This document shows, one piece after another, positions 7,920 through 16,151 of a DNA stretch of 64,000 nucleotides; the first letter of the stretch is position 1; every line of letters begins with the position of its first letter. The stretch is from JACDCA01 sp963810305 (GTDB lineage: Bacteria > Acidobacteriota > Vicinamibacteria > Vicinamibacterales > 2-12-FULL-66-21). The translations under genes were made by a program, and so were the position numbers. Under the pieces are notes generated by a model. It saw only the letters and a list, made by a program, of their open reading frames with translations. It did no database searches and was not told where the DNA came from. The DNA lies in the NCBI GenBank assembly GCA_963810305.1, contig CAWEMY010000006.1, positions 186,001 to 250,000 of the forward strand, read 5' to 3'.

Positions 7920-8232
7920 ATGTCAGGTCCACGTCAAACACCACGTCGCGCCGAAGAGCCTGTACTACCTGATCTTCGGGATCCTCATGGTCGGAACGGC
8001 CGTGACGGTCGTCGTCGCGTATTTCGATCTCGGTGTGATGAACAACGTCGTCATGCTGGCAATTGCCTGCACGAAGGCGCTGCTCGTGGTGCTTTACTTC
8101 ATGCACGTCCGCTGGAGCACGCGCCTGACGTGGGTCGTCGCCGCCTCGGGCTTCGTCTGGCTGCTGATCATGTTCGGCTTCACCCTCAGTGACTACCTCA
8201 CCCGCGGCTGGGTGGCGGGAACGCTCCGGTAG
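7920..8232 (+). CDS. coxD: Cytochrome c oxidase subunit IV, apparent one-base insertion near the start
   Basis: From about 7931 to the stop at 8232 the frame encodes a typical subunit IV of prokaryotic caa3 oxidases: HHVAPKSLYYLIFGILM, then three helices, ending in DYLTRGW. That frame has no usable start before the first helix. The ATG at 7920, correctly spaced after coxC, is in another frame. Removing one C at 7929/7930 joins them and gives MSGHVKHHVAPKSLYY, a convincing N-terminus, for a protein of about 103 residues. I therefore read one gene with a one-base insertion: either a sequence error or a recent frameshift. The last gene of the operon. Confidence 0.75.
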
Positions 8233-8234
8233 TA

Positions 8235-8316
8235 ATCAGTCGATCAATACTCAGTAATCAATGATCAGTGAGTCAGAAGTGATCACTGACTACTGAAGAC
8301 TGATCACTGAAGACTC
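8235..8316. repeat. Heptamer array (ATCAGTG type) downstream of coxD, inverted arms
   Basis: Units such as AGTAATC, AATGATC, AGTGAGT and then GATCACT, GACTACT, GAAGACT repeat with a period of about seven. The second half is roughly the reverse complement of the first, so the array can form a long imperfect hairpin. A related array (CAGTAAT) lies at 32922-32971. The rest of the 217-base gap (8317-8449) shows no gene; it holds a GC-rich segment and the leader of the next operon, with AAAGG nine bases before its TTG start. Confidence 0.7.
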
Positions 8317-8449
8317 CGTTTACCGCCAGCCCGCCTCCGCCCGCCGGACATGCAGAGCAGGGGCAGCGGCATGCTCGTAGAGTAGTTACAGGAAGCAGGT
8401 ATACTTTACTTTCGCTTTTCCGGCGAAAGCTTCGCAAAGGCCGTCTGTT

Positions 8450-9679
8450 TTGTCGAATCTGAAAGAAGATCTCGCGGCGCTGAAGATCGAGCACTCCGAC
8501 CGCGGCGGGCGCGTGCCCAAGGGTCCGTGGCTTGTTGCCGTCCTGCTGATTGGGGCAGTGGCTGCAGCAGGGTGGTACTGGTCCGTACGGCTGCAGGCTG
8601 CGTCAGTGAAGGTGGCGGCGGTGACTGCGAAAACATCCGGCGCCTCGTCGCCGGGAGCGGTCCTCAATGCCTCGGGATACGTTACGGCGCGACGCCGGGC
8701 GACGGTCTCGTCCAAGGTGACAGGCAAGGTCGTGCAGGTGTTCATCGAAGAGGGTCAGGCCGTCCGCCAGGGGCAGGTGCTCGCCCGTCTGGATGACTCG
8801 CAGGCTCGCGCCGAGCTCGCGTACGCGGAGGCGCAGGTCGCCGCGGCGCGAAAGAGCGCCGCGCAGGACCAGGCCCGGCTCCACGAAGCGGAATTGAATC
8901 TTCAGCGTCGGCAGCGTCTCATGCAGGAGAACGTCGTCGGCCAGGCCGAAGTCGACACGGCACAGGCCGACGTCGATTCGTTGAAAGCCAGGATCGCCTA
9001 CGCGCAGGAACAGATCGCCGTCGCGGAAAGCCAGGTCCTCCTCCGCCGCACCGATCTCAATGACACCGTCGTGCGTGCGCCGTTCGGTGGCGTTGCGATA
9101 TCGAAGGACGCGCAGGCCGGCGAAATGGTGTCGCCGGTTTCGGCCGGTGGCGGCTTCACGCGGACGGGCATCGGCACGATCGTCGACATGTCATCGCTGG
9201 AGATCGAGGTCGACGTCAACGAGAGCTTCATCAACCGCGTCCGCCCCGATCAGAAAGTCGAAGCGGTACTCGATGCATACCCCGATTGGCGCATTCCGGC
9301 GCACGTGATCACCACGGTGCCGACAGCCGATCGCCAGAAGGCGACCGTCCGCGTGCGAATCGCCTTTGAAAAAATGGATCCGAAGATCCTGCCCGACATG
9401 GGCGTCAAGGTCTCCTTTCTCCGCGACGAGCAGCCGGGGGAGGCAGCCACACCGGTGGCGAAGTTCGCCGTGCCGAAGTCCGCTGTTCGCACGGTGGACG
9501 GCCGTACCGTTGTGTTCGTGATGAAACAGGACCGCGTCGAGCGGCGCGCTGTCCGCACCGGGCTCGAAGAAGGTGACCAGGTCGAGGTGCTGTCCGGCGT
9601 CAGCGCTGGTGAACGCGTCGTGGTGGAGGGTCCCGTTGACCTGAAGGATGGGGATCGAGTGAAGGTCCAGGGGGCCTGA
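8450..9679 (+). CDS. HlyD/MacA-type periplasmic adaptor of an ABC exporter
   Basis: A 409-residue membrane-fusion protein with a short cytoplasmic N-terminus, one membrane anchor (about residues 25-45), a split biotinyl-lipoyl domain (GYVTARRRATVSSKVTGKV ... VRAPFGGVAIS), a long coiled-coil hairpin in between rich in Ala, Gln and Glu, and beta-barrel domains toward the C-terminus. Such adaptors link an inner-membrane ABC exporter to an outer-membrane channel. The ATPase and two permeases that follow complete the inner-membrane part; no outer-membrane factor is encoded nearby. The TTG at 8450 is the most plausible start. Confidence 0.85.
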   Translation: MSNLKEDLAALKIEHSDRGGRVPKGPWLVAVLLIGAVAAAGWYWSVRLQAASVKVAAVTAKTSGASSPGAVLNASGYVTARRRATVSSKVTGKVVQVFIEEGQAVRQGQVLARLDDSQARAELAYAEAQVAAARKSAAQDQARLHEAELNLQRRQRLMQENVVGQAEVDTAQADVDSLKARIAYAQEQIAVAESQVLLRRTDLNDTVVRAPFGGVAISKDAQAGEMVSPVSAGGGFTRTGIGTIVDMSSLEIEVDVNESFINRVRPDQKVEAVLDAYPDWRIPAHVITTVPTADRQKATVRVRIAFEKMDPKILPDMGVKVSFLRDEQPGEAATPVAKFAVPKSAVRTVDGRTVVFVMKQDRVERRAVRTGLEEGDQVEVLSGVSAGERVVVEGPVDLKDGDRVKVQGA

Positions 9680-9706
9680 AACCCGCGAGCGACGGCGTAA
9701 GGGGGT

Positions 9707-9727
9707 CCGGGGGACAAAGTCCCCCGG
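9707..9727 (+). repeat. Hairpin CCGGGGGAC-AAA-GTCCCCCGG between adaptor and ATPase genes
   Basis: Perfect 9-bp stem with a three-base loop in the 68-base gap of an operon. There is no run of T after it, so it is more likely a REP-type mRNA-processing element than a full terminator. Confidence 0.65.
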
Positions 9728-9747
9728 TCTAGAAAGAGCAGTTGAAC

Positions 9748-10437
9748 ATGAGCGAGTCACTGGTAGCGATCAGGGGTTTACACAAGGTCTATCACCGCGG
9801 CGGGGAACGCATCGATGTTCTCCAGGGTGTCGACCTCGACATTCCGTCGGGAGACTTCCTGGCGCTGATGGGGCCATCCGGGTCGGGGAAGACGACGCTG
9901 CTGAATCTCACCGGCGGTCTCGACACCCCGAGCGAAGGATCCATCACCGTCGCCGGCGACCGCATCGACAAGATGTCGGGCGGGAAGCTCGCGGCGTGGC
10001 GGGCGCGCCACATCGGCTTCGTGTTTCAGCTCTATAACCTCCTGCCGGTGCTCACCGCGGCCCGCAACGTCGAGCTGCCGCTGCTCCTCACCAAACTGGC
10101 AAAGGCCGATCGGCGGAAGCGCGTTCAGGTGGCGCTCGCCGTCGTGGGTCTCGCAGACCGCGCCAACCACTACCCCCGACAGCTGTCGGGCGGGCAGGAA
10201 CAGCGCGTCGGCATCGCGCGCGCCATCGTGACCGATCCGACGCTGCTGCTGTGCGACGAGCCCACCGGCGACCTCGACCGCAAGGCGGGCGACGAGGTCC
10301 TCGACCTGCTGCAGGCGCTCAACCGCGATCACGGCAAGACGATCGTCATGGTGACGCACGACCCGCATGCGGCAGTACGCGCCAAACGCACGCTTCATCT
10401 CGACAAAGGCGTGCTCGTGGAGGAGGCCGCCGCATGA
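9748..10437 (+). CDS. ABC transporter ATPase, MacB/LolD-type
   Basis: A 229-residue ATP-binding protein with Walker A GPSGSGKTT (G42-T50), Q-loop FVFQLYNLLP, signature LSGGQEQRVGIARA and Walker B LLLCDEPTGDLD, then the switch His in MVTHD. The signature reads GGQEQR rather than GGQQQR. This class powers FtsX-like permeases that move lipoproteins, peptides or macrolides mechanically rather than through a channel. The ATG at 9748 is chosen over a TTG two codons upstream. The stop overlaps the next start (ATGA). Confidence 0.92.
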   Translation: MSESLVAIRGLHKVYHRGGERIDVLQGVDLDIPSGDFLALMGPSGSGKTTLLNLTGGLDTPSEGSITVAGDRIDKMSGGKLAAWRARHIGFVFQLYNLLPVLTAARNVELPLLLTKLAKADRRKRVQVALAVVGLADRANHYPRQLSGGQEQRVGIARAIVTDPTLLLCDEPTGDLDRKAGDEVLDLLQALNRDHGKTIVMVTHDPHAAVRAKRTLHLDKGVLVEEAAA

Positions 10438-11591
10438 AGTTCCTGCCGCTCGTCTGGCGCAACCTCTGGCGCCGCAAGTTCAACACGCTGTTCACACTGG
10501 CCGCGATCTTCTTCTCGTTCGTCCTGTTCGGCGCGCTCATGGCGTTTCGGGCCGCATTCAGCCTCGGCGTGGAGGTCGCCGGCGCGGATCGGCTGGTGAT
10601 GATCCACAAAGTCTCGTTCATTCAGTTGCTACCCGGCACTTACAAGGAGCGAATCCTCGCGGTGGAGGGTGTCAAGGACATCACGCACGCGAACTGGTTC
10701 GGCGGGATCTACCAGGACCCGTCCAATTTCATTGCCAACATGGCGGTGGAGCCAGAAAGCTTTCTGCGGATGTATCCGGAGTTCGACGTCTCCGAGGAAC
10801 ACCGGAAGGCATTTCTCGCCGACCGTACCGGCGCCGTCGTCGGGGTCGACACGATGAAACGATTCGGATGGAAGGTCGGCGACCGGATCCCCCTGACATC
10901 GCCGATCTACCGCAAGCCCGATGGAACCGCCTGGGAATTCACGATCGACGGTACCTATGACTCGAAGGTGAAGGGCACCGACAAGACGCAGTTCTTCTTC
11001 CAGTATGCCTTCCTCGAGCAAGTGCTCAGGGACACGCCGTTCGAAGGGCAGGTGGGGTGGTACGTCATCAGGGTCGAGAATCCGGAAAACTCCGCCGAGC
11101 TCGCCAAACGCATCGATGCAATCTTCGCCAACTCCCCGGCGGAGACCAAGACGGCGACGGAAAAAGCGTTCGTGTCTGACTTCGCGAAACAGATCGGCGA
11201 CATCGGCACGATCGTGGTCGCGATTGTCGCGGTCGCGATGTTCATGATCCTGATCGTGACCGCCAATACGATGGCACACGCGATCCGATCGCGGACCAAC
11301 GAGCTCGGCGTTCTCAAGGCCGTCGGGTTCACAGACCGTCTGATCCTGGTGATGGTCCTCGTCGAGTCGTCCGTCATCGCGATTGTGGGCGGCAGCCTGG
11401 GTCTGGCGGCGGCATGGGTGATCATCTCGCGTGGCGATCCCACCAACGGGCTGTTGCCCGCGTTCTACTTCCCGGTCCCGGCCCTGATCTCCGGTGCCGG
11501 CCTCGTCGTACTTCTCGGGTTCCTTGCCGGCGCGATCCCCGCGTGGCAGGCCAGCAGGCTTCGAATCGTCGAAGCGCTGCGGAGAAACTGA
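10434..11591 (+). CDS. ABC transporter permease, FtsX/MacB-type (first of two)
   Basis: A 385-residue permease with one N-terminal helix after a basic WRNLWRRKFN segment, a periplasmic MacB-like domain of about 220 residues, and three C-terminal helices forming the FtsX domain, ending in IPAWQASRLRIVEALRR. The segment RTNELGVLKAVGF is the coupling region that contacts the ATPase. It overlaps the ATPase gene by four bases. With the next gene it probably forms a heterodimeric transmembrane unit. Confidence 0.9.
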   Translation: MKFLPLVWRNLWRRKFNTLFTLAAIFFSFVLFGALMAFRAAFSLGVEVAGADRLVMIHKVSFIQLLPGTYKERILAVEGVKDITHANWFGGIYQDPSNFIANMAVEPESFLRMYPEFDVSEEHRKAFLADRTGAVVGVDTMKRFGWKVGDRIPLTSPIYRKPDGTAWEFTIDGTYDSKVKGTDKTQFFFQYAFLEQVLRDTPFEGQVGWYVIRVENPENSAELAKRIDAIFANSPAETKTATEKAFVSDFAKQIGDIGTIVVAIVAVAMFMILIVTANTMAHAIRSRTNELGVLKAVGFTDRLILVMVLVESSVIAIVGGSLGLAAAWVIISRGDPTNGLLPAFYFPVPALISGAGLVVLLGFLAGAIPAWQASRLRIVEALRRN

Positions 11592-11595
11592 CGCC

Positions 11596-12777
11596 ATGCT
11601 CTCTCAAATCATCGCCGTTACCGGCGTCAACATCCGATCCATCAGGGAGCGCCTGAGTTCGTCGATCGTCGCCATGATCGGCATCTGTGGCGTCGTCGTG
11701 GTGTTCATCGGCGTGCTGTCGATCGCCGAGGGGCTGAAGAAAGCCATGGCGGATACAGGGGATCCGCAAACCGTCATCGTGATGCGATCGGGCAGTGACA
11801 CGGAAATGACGAGCGGGCTCGACGGGGACTCCGCGCGGATCATCCAGGACGCATCCGGCATCATGAAGGGCAAGCGCGGTCCGGTCGCTTCAGCTGAGCT
11901 CTTCGTGATCGTCAATCATCCGCGCAAGACGACCGGAACGGACGCGAACGTGCCGTTGAGGGGCGTGTCCGCCGCGGCGCTCGAAGTCCGTCCGGAAGTG
12001 AAGATCGTCGAAGGGCGTATGTTCGAGCAGGGCCGTAACGAGATCATTGCCGGGCGGGCCGCGGCTGGCCAGTTTGCCAACCTCAGCGTCGGCTCGAGCG
12101 TTCGGTGGGGAGAAAACACCTGGCAGGTTGTCGGGATCTTCGAAGCCGAAGGCAACATATCGGAGTCGGAGATCTGGTGCGATGCAAAGGTGCTTCAGCC
12201 GGCGTATCGCCGCGGCAACTCGTACCAGTCCGTCTACGCGCGGCTGGACTCTCCCGACAGCTTTCAATCGTTCAAAGACACGTTGACCTCGGACCCGAGA
12301 CTGAACGTCACGGTTGTGCGCGTGCCCGACTACTATTCGGGCCAGTCGCAGGTGCTCCGGACCGTGATCAGCACCATCGGTATGGCGATCGCCGGACTGA
12401 TGGGAATCGGCGCCATCTTCGCCGCCGTCAACACGATGTACATGGCCGTCGCCAGCCGCACGCGGGAGATCGCAACGCTTCGTGCGCTGGGCTTTGGCAA
12501 TGTCGCGGTCGTATTCTCGGTGCTGGCGGAAGCTGTCTTCCTCAGCCTGATCGGCGGCGCCGTAGGGGCGGCGATCGCATGGATTGCCTTCGACGGCTTC
12601 CAGGCGGCGACGATGAACTGGCAGTCTTTCAGCCAGGTCGCCTTCGCGTTTGCCGTCACCCCGGCGCTGCTCGGCCAGGCGCTGACGTACGCGGTGGCAA
12701 TGGGGCTGCTTGGGGGGCTCTTTCCCGCCTGGCGCGCCGCCCGCCTCCCGGTCGTCACCGCGCTCAGACAGCTGTAA
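11596..12777 (+). CDS. ABC transporter permease, FtsX/MacB-type (second of two)
   Basis: A 393-residue paralogue of the preceding permease with the same one-plus-three helix plan and a C-terminal PAWRAARLPVVTALRQ motif. The coupling segment RTREIATLRALGFG and a VNTMYMAV helix precede it. It starts four bases after the upstream stop. Adaptor, ATPase and two half-permeases suggest an exporter related to MacAB or DevBCA but with a heterodimeric permease. The substrate cannot be inferred. Confidence 0.9.
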   Translation: MLSQIIAVTGVNIRSIRERLSSSIVAMIGICGVVVVFIGVLSIAEGLKKAMADTGDPQTVIVMRSGSDTEMTSGLDGDSARIIQDASGIMKGKRGPVASAELFVIVNHPRKTTGTDANVPLRGVSAAALEVRPEVKIVEGRMFEQGRNEIIAGRAAAGQFANLSVGSSVRWGENTWQVVGIFEAEGNISESEIWCDAKVLQPAYRRGNSYQSVYARLDSPDSFQSFKDTLTSDPRLNVTVVRVPDYYSGQSQVLRTVISTIGMAIAGLMGIGAIFAAVNTMYMAVASRTREIATLRALGFGNVAVVFSVLAEAVFLSLIGGAVGAAIAWIAFDGFQAATMNWQSFSQVAFAFAVTPALLGQALTYAVAMGLLGGLFPAWRAARLPVVTALRQL

Positions 12778-12838
12778 GAGTTGCAAGTCGACGTAGCGAA
12801 ACCCAACAACCTCGGAAGTCACCACGTACAGCGTCAAG

Positions 12839-12857
12839 GCGGTCCATCCCGGACCGC
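12839..12857 (+). terminator. Hairpin after the exporter operon
   Basis: GCGGTCC-ATCCC-GGACCGC, a perfect 7-bp stem about 60 bases after the permease stop, immediately followed by a second GC-rich palindrome (CGCTCGG-A-CCGAGCG). No T-run, so termination strength is uncertain. The rest of 12778-13021 shows no gene. Confidence 0.5.
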
Positions 12858-13021
12858 TCGGACCGAGCGCGTCCTACCTCCTCCGAACAAGTACAGCATA
12901 TTCAGTTATTTACGCTTGTCCTGCCGCGCCCTTCCGGCCGCAATAACGAGCGGTACACGCGTTGCTTGAGTCGGCTGTACTGTTCGACAACGTACCGGTC
13001 GCGACCTTCTCGAGGTCAGCC

Positions 13022-13270
13022 ATGCGTATCGATGACGTGCTTCAGCGGATCCAGGGTGAGTTCGTAGAAATGCCCGGGCTCCGACTGACGCCTGCACAGG
13101 CTCAGCGCCTGTGGGGACTGGAGCGCGACGTCTGCGACGCTTTACTTGGCGCTCTGGTGGACGCGAAGTTTCTGGCACAGACGCGCGATGGCGCGTTCGT
13201 CCGAATGGAAGGTGCGAAGCCGACACGGCTCCCGGGGTTTTCCACCAAAGAGAAACTCGCGGTCGCCTAG
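13022..13270 (+). CDS. Small winged-helix-like protein of unknown function
   Basis: An 82-residue acidic/neutral protein. The segment LRLTPAQAQRLWGLERDVCDALL followed by ALVDAKFLAQTRDGAFVR looks like a helix-turn-helix plus a beta wing. Such small proteins are common in this group of bacteria, but I know no function. The ATG at 13022 follows a GAGG at 13010-13013; an in-frame upstream TTG at 12962 would add 20 residues of less likely sequence. It stands alone between the exporter operon and a minus-strand operon. Confidence 0.6.
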   Translation: MRIDDVLQRIQGEFVEMPGLRLTPAQAQRLWGLERDVCDALLGALVDAKFLAQTRDGAFVRMEGAKPTRLPGFSTKEKLAVA

Positions 13271-13415
13271 TCGGAACAGGATCGGATGAATTAGAGACGC
13301 TGACACTTTTACCCACCGGTGCCGACCGGCTGACTACCTGCCTCGTCAGCCAAACAGGCCGGCTCGCCATCCCCGCTCCCGGGCGGTTTTAGCCCGCGGC
13401 CAAAGCTCGTCGAGG

Positions 13416-13436
13416 GTTGAGGATCAAAACCTCAAC
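13416..13436. terminator. Hairpin between convergent genes
   Basis: GTTGAGG-ATCAAAA-CCTCAAC, perfect 7-bp stem overlapping the last codons of the minus-strand hydrolase gene. A GGGC-GGTTTTA-GCCC structure lies just left of it (about 13381-13396). Either could end transcription from one or both sides. Confidence 0.45.
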
Positions 13437-14382
13437 TCTCGATCATCTCTTTATCGATTGTCACGGCGTTCGCGCCTTGCGCCAGTACTCTCGACAGCCC
13501 CTGCCACGAGTAGTCCAGGCGCCCCGCGCGGCCGTAGTGCTCCGCTTCGGCATCGCCAACCGCGCGCCTCAACTCGCGGCTTGCTTCCTCGACGAAGGCC
13601 TCTTGCCTCTGCGATTCGTCCAGCGAGTCATCCGCGAGCAGGCGGCGGACGATGCGGCTCCAGTCTTCGATGTTGTCGCGGAGCTGCTGAAACTGCAGCC
13701 GTGCGCCGTGAAATGGACCGAAGTGTGTCATGAAGAGCGTGTCCGGATCCCAGGCGAGAATTCGAGCTTCGCTTTCACGCCACGCCTCGAGATCGATGTC
13801 CGGCGGCGGCGTTGGCGGCATGACGTAACCGCCACCCGTGCGCCGGATCCCTGCCGTATCACCCACGAACGCAACGCTGCTGGATCGATCGAAGTAGGCG
13901 ACATGATGCGACGCGTGGCCAGGTGTGTAGGCGACCTGCAGCTCGCGTCCACCGGCGGTAATGTTCTCCCCACCTTTCAACACCCTCAGGCGTTCGGCGG
14001 GGACGGCGAGAAACTCCCCCCACAACGGCCCCATATCCTGACCGTACAGCCTGCCTGCGCTCTGAAGCAGCCGTTCCGGGTTCGCCATGTGTGGTGCGCC
14101 CCGCTCGTGCACGAACACGTCGATTGCGGGGTTCTCGCGGACCAGCGAACCCGCGGCTCCTGCGTGATCGAGGTGGATATGGGTGAGAAGCAACTGACGC
14201 ACATCCGCGACCGTGAATCCCTTGCGCTGCAGTTCTTCCCGGAGGTTATCGAGTGACGTCGAGGGACCCGGATCGACCAGCGCCACTCCACGAGCGCCAT
14301 GCAGGATTGCCGTCGCGATGATGCCGGGACGGCCCAGAAACCGAAGGTCGACGTAATCGAGGCCCGCCGCCAGCGTCGTCAT
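13432..14382 (-). CDS. Metallo-beta-lactamase-fold hydrolase
   Basis: A 316-residue protein with the hydrolase motif T-H68-I-H70-L-D72-H73-A-G, a later metal His in YTPGHASHH and Asp in FVGDTAG, so two metals are likely bound. No signal peptide is seen, so it is probably cytoplasmic. The MBL fold covers glyoxalase II-like thioesterases, lactonases and nucleases; the absence of nuclease domains and the C-terminal helical extension favour a glyoxalase-II-like esterase, but the substrate is unknown. The start overlaps the stop of the upstream amidohydrolase gene by four bases, so the two form an operon. Confidence 0.85.
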   Translation of the reverse strand: MTTLAAGLDYVDLRFLGRPGIIATAILHGARGVALVDPGPSTSLDNLREELQRKGFTVADVRQLLLTHIHLDHAGAAGSLVRENPAIDVFVHERGAPHMANPERLLQSAGRLYGQDMGPLWGEFLAVPAERLRVLKGGENITAGGRELQVAYTPGHASHHVAYFDRSSSVAFVGDTAGIRRTGGGYVMPPTPPPDIDLEAWRESEARILAWDPDTLFMTHFGPFHGARLQFQQLRDNIEDWSRIVRRLLADDSLDESQRQEAFVEEASRELRRAVGDAEAEHYGRAGRLDYSWQGLSRVLAQGANAVTIDKEMIES

Positions 14383-15731
14383 TGCTGACCGCTGCCCGTG
14401 GGTGTTCCGGACGGAGTGTTCTTGTAGACGACTCCCCCCTTCATGACAAAGCGGACCCGCTGCATCTCGGTGATGTCGCGGGTTGGATCGCCGTCGACGG
14501 CGATGACGTCGGCGAAACGCCCTTTCTGAACCGAACCGATGTCGCCGGCGGCGCCGAGGAGGTCCGCTGCGTTCCGCGTGGCCGAGAGAATAGCTTCGAT
14601 TGCGGGCATCCCCGCCTCAACCATGTAGCCGAACTCACGTGCGTTTTCACCATGGACCGATACGCCGGAGTCGGTGCCGAACGCGATCTTGACGCCCCCC
14701 TTCCAGGCACGACCGAATGCCGCCTGCATGAGCGGCCCGATCTTCGCCGCCTTTTCACGCACCGTCGGATGGAGTGCGCCTGGCTTTTTCGCCATCTCCT
14801 CAACGGTCTTACCGGCGATAACCGTCGGGACCAGATACGCGCCGTGCTTTTTGAAAACGCCGATCGTTTCAGCGTCGAGATAGGTGCCGTGTTCGATTGA
14901 ATCCACACCGGCACGGATGGCCGCTTCGATCCCGCGCTTGCCGTGCGCGTGCGCCGCGACTTTCATCCCGAGCATGTGCGCCGTCGTCACAATCGCTTTC
15001 ATCTCCGCATCGTCGAACTGCTGCAGGTCGCCGGAGTCGCCGATCGACAGCACTCCGCCGGTGGCCGTGAACTTGATGAGATCGGCGCCGTACTTGTGCT
15101 GGTAGCGGACTGCCTTCGCTGCTTCCTCTGGAGAATCGACGATCCCCTGCTCCCAGGTGGGGGACGGGCTCAGATCGTGGCGCAACCCTCCCTGATCGCC
15201 GTGTCCGCCGGTGATGCTGAGGGTCTGGCGCGCCGTCCAGATTCGCGGGCCTGGGACGAAGCCCTCGTTGATCGCCTTCTTCAACGCAACGTCAGCGCCG
15301 CCGTCAGCGCCCACATTTCGGATAGTGGTGAACCCGGCTTCGAGCGTGCGGCGGGCGTAAACCGTCGACCGCACGGCGGCATCGACCGCGCTCAGCGTCA
15401 CCGCGCGGACGATAGCGTCCGCGGTACCCTCTCCGGTGATGTGGGTATGAGAATCGATCAGGCCCGGCATCACAGTACCGCGCGACAGGTCGATGACCTC
15501 GGCTCCGGCCGGCTTGAGGAAACCGTCCTGGACGTCGGCGATGCGATCCCCCTCAATGAGTATCGAGACCCGTTCGCGGATGACCGTGGACGTCCCGTCG
15601 ATCAACCGTCCCGCGTGAATCACCTTCTTTTGAGCTGCCGGCTCCTGCCGAACTGAGCCCTGCGGGAGCCCTGCCGGGAGCAAGAAGAGACACGCGACAA
15701 CACAGGAGAAATGCCGCTGGTTCAATAACAT
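14379..15731 (-). CDS. Secreted amidohydrolase, imidazolonepropionase/prolidase-like
   Basis: A 450-residue protein with a signal peptide (MLLNQRHFSCVVACLFLL...), then a metal-dependent amidohydrolase domain. The first metal motif is GLIDSHTHI, with further ligands in KVAAHAHGKRG, SIEHGTY and FGTDSGV. It ends with a short beta-sandwich completion (GDPTRDI). This group cleaves dipeptides or cyclic amides, often outside the cytoplasm. The ATG at 15731 is chosen because it starts the signal peptide; the open frame extends 42 codons further upstream without homology, through the divergent promoter region toward clpS. Confidence 0.85.
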   Translation of the reverse strand: MLLNQRHFSCVVACLFLLPAGLPQGSVRQEPAAQKKVIHAGRLIDGTSTVIRERVSILIEGDRIADVQDGFLKPAGAEVIDLSRGTVMPGLIDSHTHITGEGTADAIVRAVTLSAVDAAVRSTVYARRTLEAGFTTIRNVGADGGADVALKKAINEGFVPGPRIWTARQTLSITGGHGDQGGLRHDLSPSPTWEQGIVDSPEEAAKAVRYQHKYGADLIKFTATGGVLSIGDSGDLQQFDDAEMKAIVTTAHMLGMKVAAHAHGKRGIEAAIRAGVDSIEHGTYLDAETIGVFKKHGAYLVPTVIAGKTVEEMAKKPGALHPTVREKAAKIGPLMQAAFGRAWKGGVKIAFGTDSGVSVHGENAREFGYMVEAGMPAIEAILSATRNAADLLGAAGDIGSVQKGRFADVIAVDGDPTRDITEMQRVRFVMKGGVVYKNTPSGTPTGSGQQ

Positions 15732-15796
15732 GGCTGAATCCTGACGGGATGAGGCTACGGGAATCTTACATCGGCTGTTAAAATCGAAGGTGAGGC

Positions 15797-16111
15797 ATGG
15801 ACGGGACCGACCGGCAGACAGGTGGTGAAGTACTCGAGCGGACGAAAGAAAAGACAAAACGTCCGGAGCTCTTCAAGGTCCTGCTGCTGAATGACGACTA
15901 CACCACCATGGATTTCGTGGTGGAAGTGCTCGAGTCGATCTTCAACAAGGCCCCCGCCGAGGCGTACCGCATCATGATGGCGGTGCACACGCAGGGGAAA
16001 GGATTGGCTGGCGTCTATCCTTACGACATCGCCGAAACGAAAGTCGAGACCGTCATCGACCGCGCGCGTGAAAACGGCTTTCCGCTGAAAGCTACGATGG
16101 AACCGGAATGA
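15797..16111 (+). CDS. clpS: ClpS, adaptor for ClpAP and N-end rule degradation
   Basis: A 104-residue protein with a variable N-terminal arm and the conserved core LLNDDYTTMDFVVEVL, then AVHTQGKGLAGVY. The DDYT segment and the Met in TMDFV form the binding pocket for N-degron side chains. ClpS docks on the N-domain of ClpA and delivers substrates. GGTGAGG lies before the ATG, and TTAAAAT at 15777-15783 is a fair -10 element. clpA follows 40 bases later. Confidence 0.95.
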   Translation: MDGTDRQTGGEVLERTKEKTKRPELFKVLLLNDDYTTMDFVVEVLESIFNKAPAEAYRIMMAVHTQGKGLAGVYPYDIAETKVETVIDRARENGFPLKATMEPE

Positions 16112-16121
16112 AGTGCAACAC

Positions 16122-16143
16122 TAGGCACTAGGCACCAGGCACC
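16122..16143 (+). repeat. Heptamer array (ACTAGGC type) between clpS and clpA
   Basis: Three and a half units, ACTAGGC ACTAGGC ACCAGGC ACC, directly repeated with a period of seven. It ends nine bases before the clpA start, so it occupies the ribosome-binding region. Confidence 0.75.
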
Positions 16144-16151
16144 TTTCAACT

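Noticed and set aside
7920..8192. A 90-codon frame beginning MSGPRQTPRRAEEPV
   Set aside because: Only the start codon fits the operon. The peptide is a shadow of the subunit IV gene; the adjacent frame carries the real membrane-protein sequence.
8235..8316. Heptamer arrays considered as a CRISPR array
   Set aside because: Units are seven bases long with no unique spacers and no cas genes are present; the same holds for all other arrays.
9748..12777. The two half-permeases as one frameshifted ADOP gene
   Set aside because: Each has its own start and stop, an ATPase gene precedes them with overlap, and neither contains a duplicated unit.
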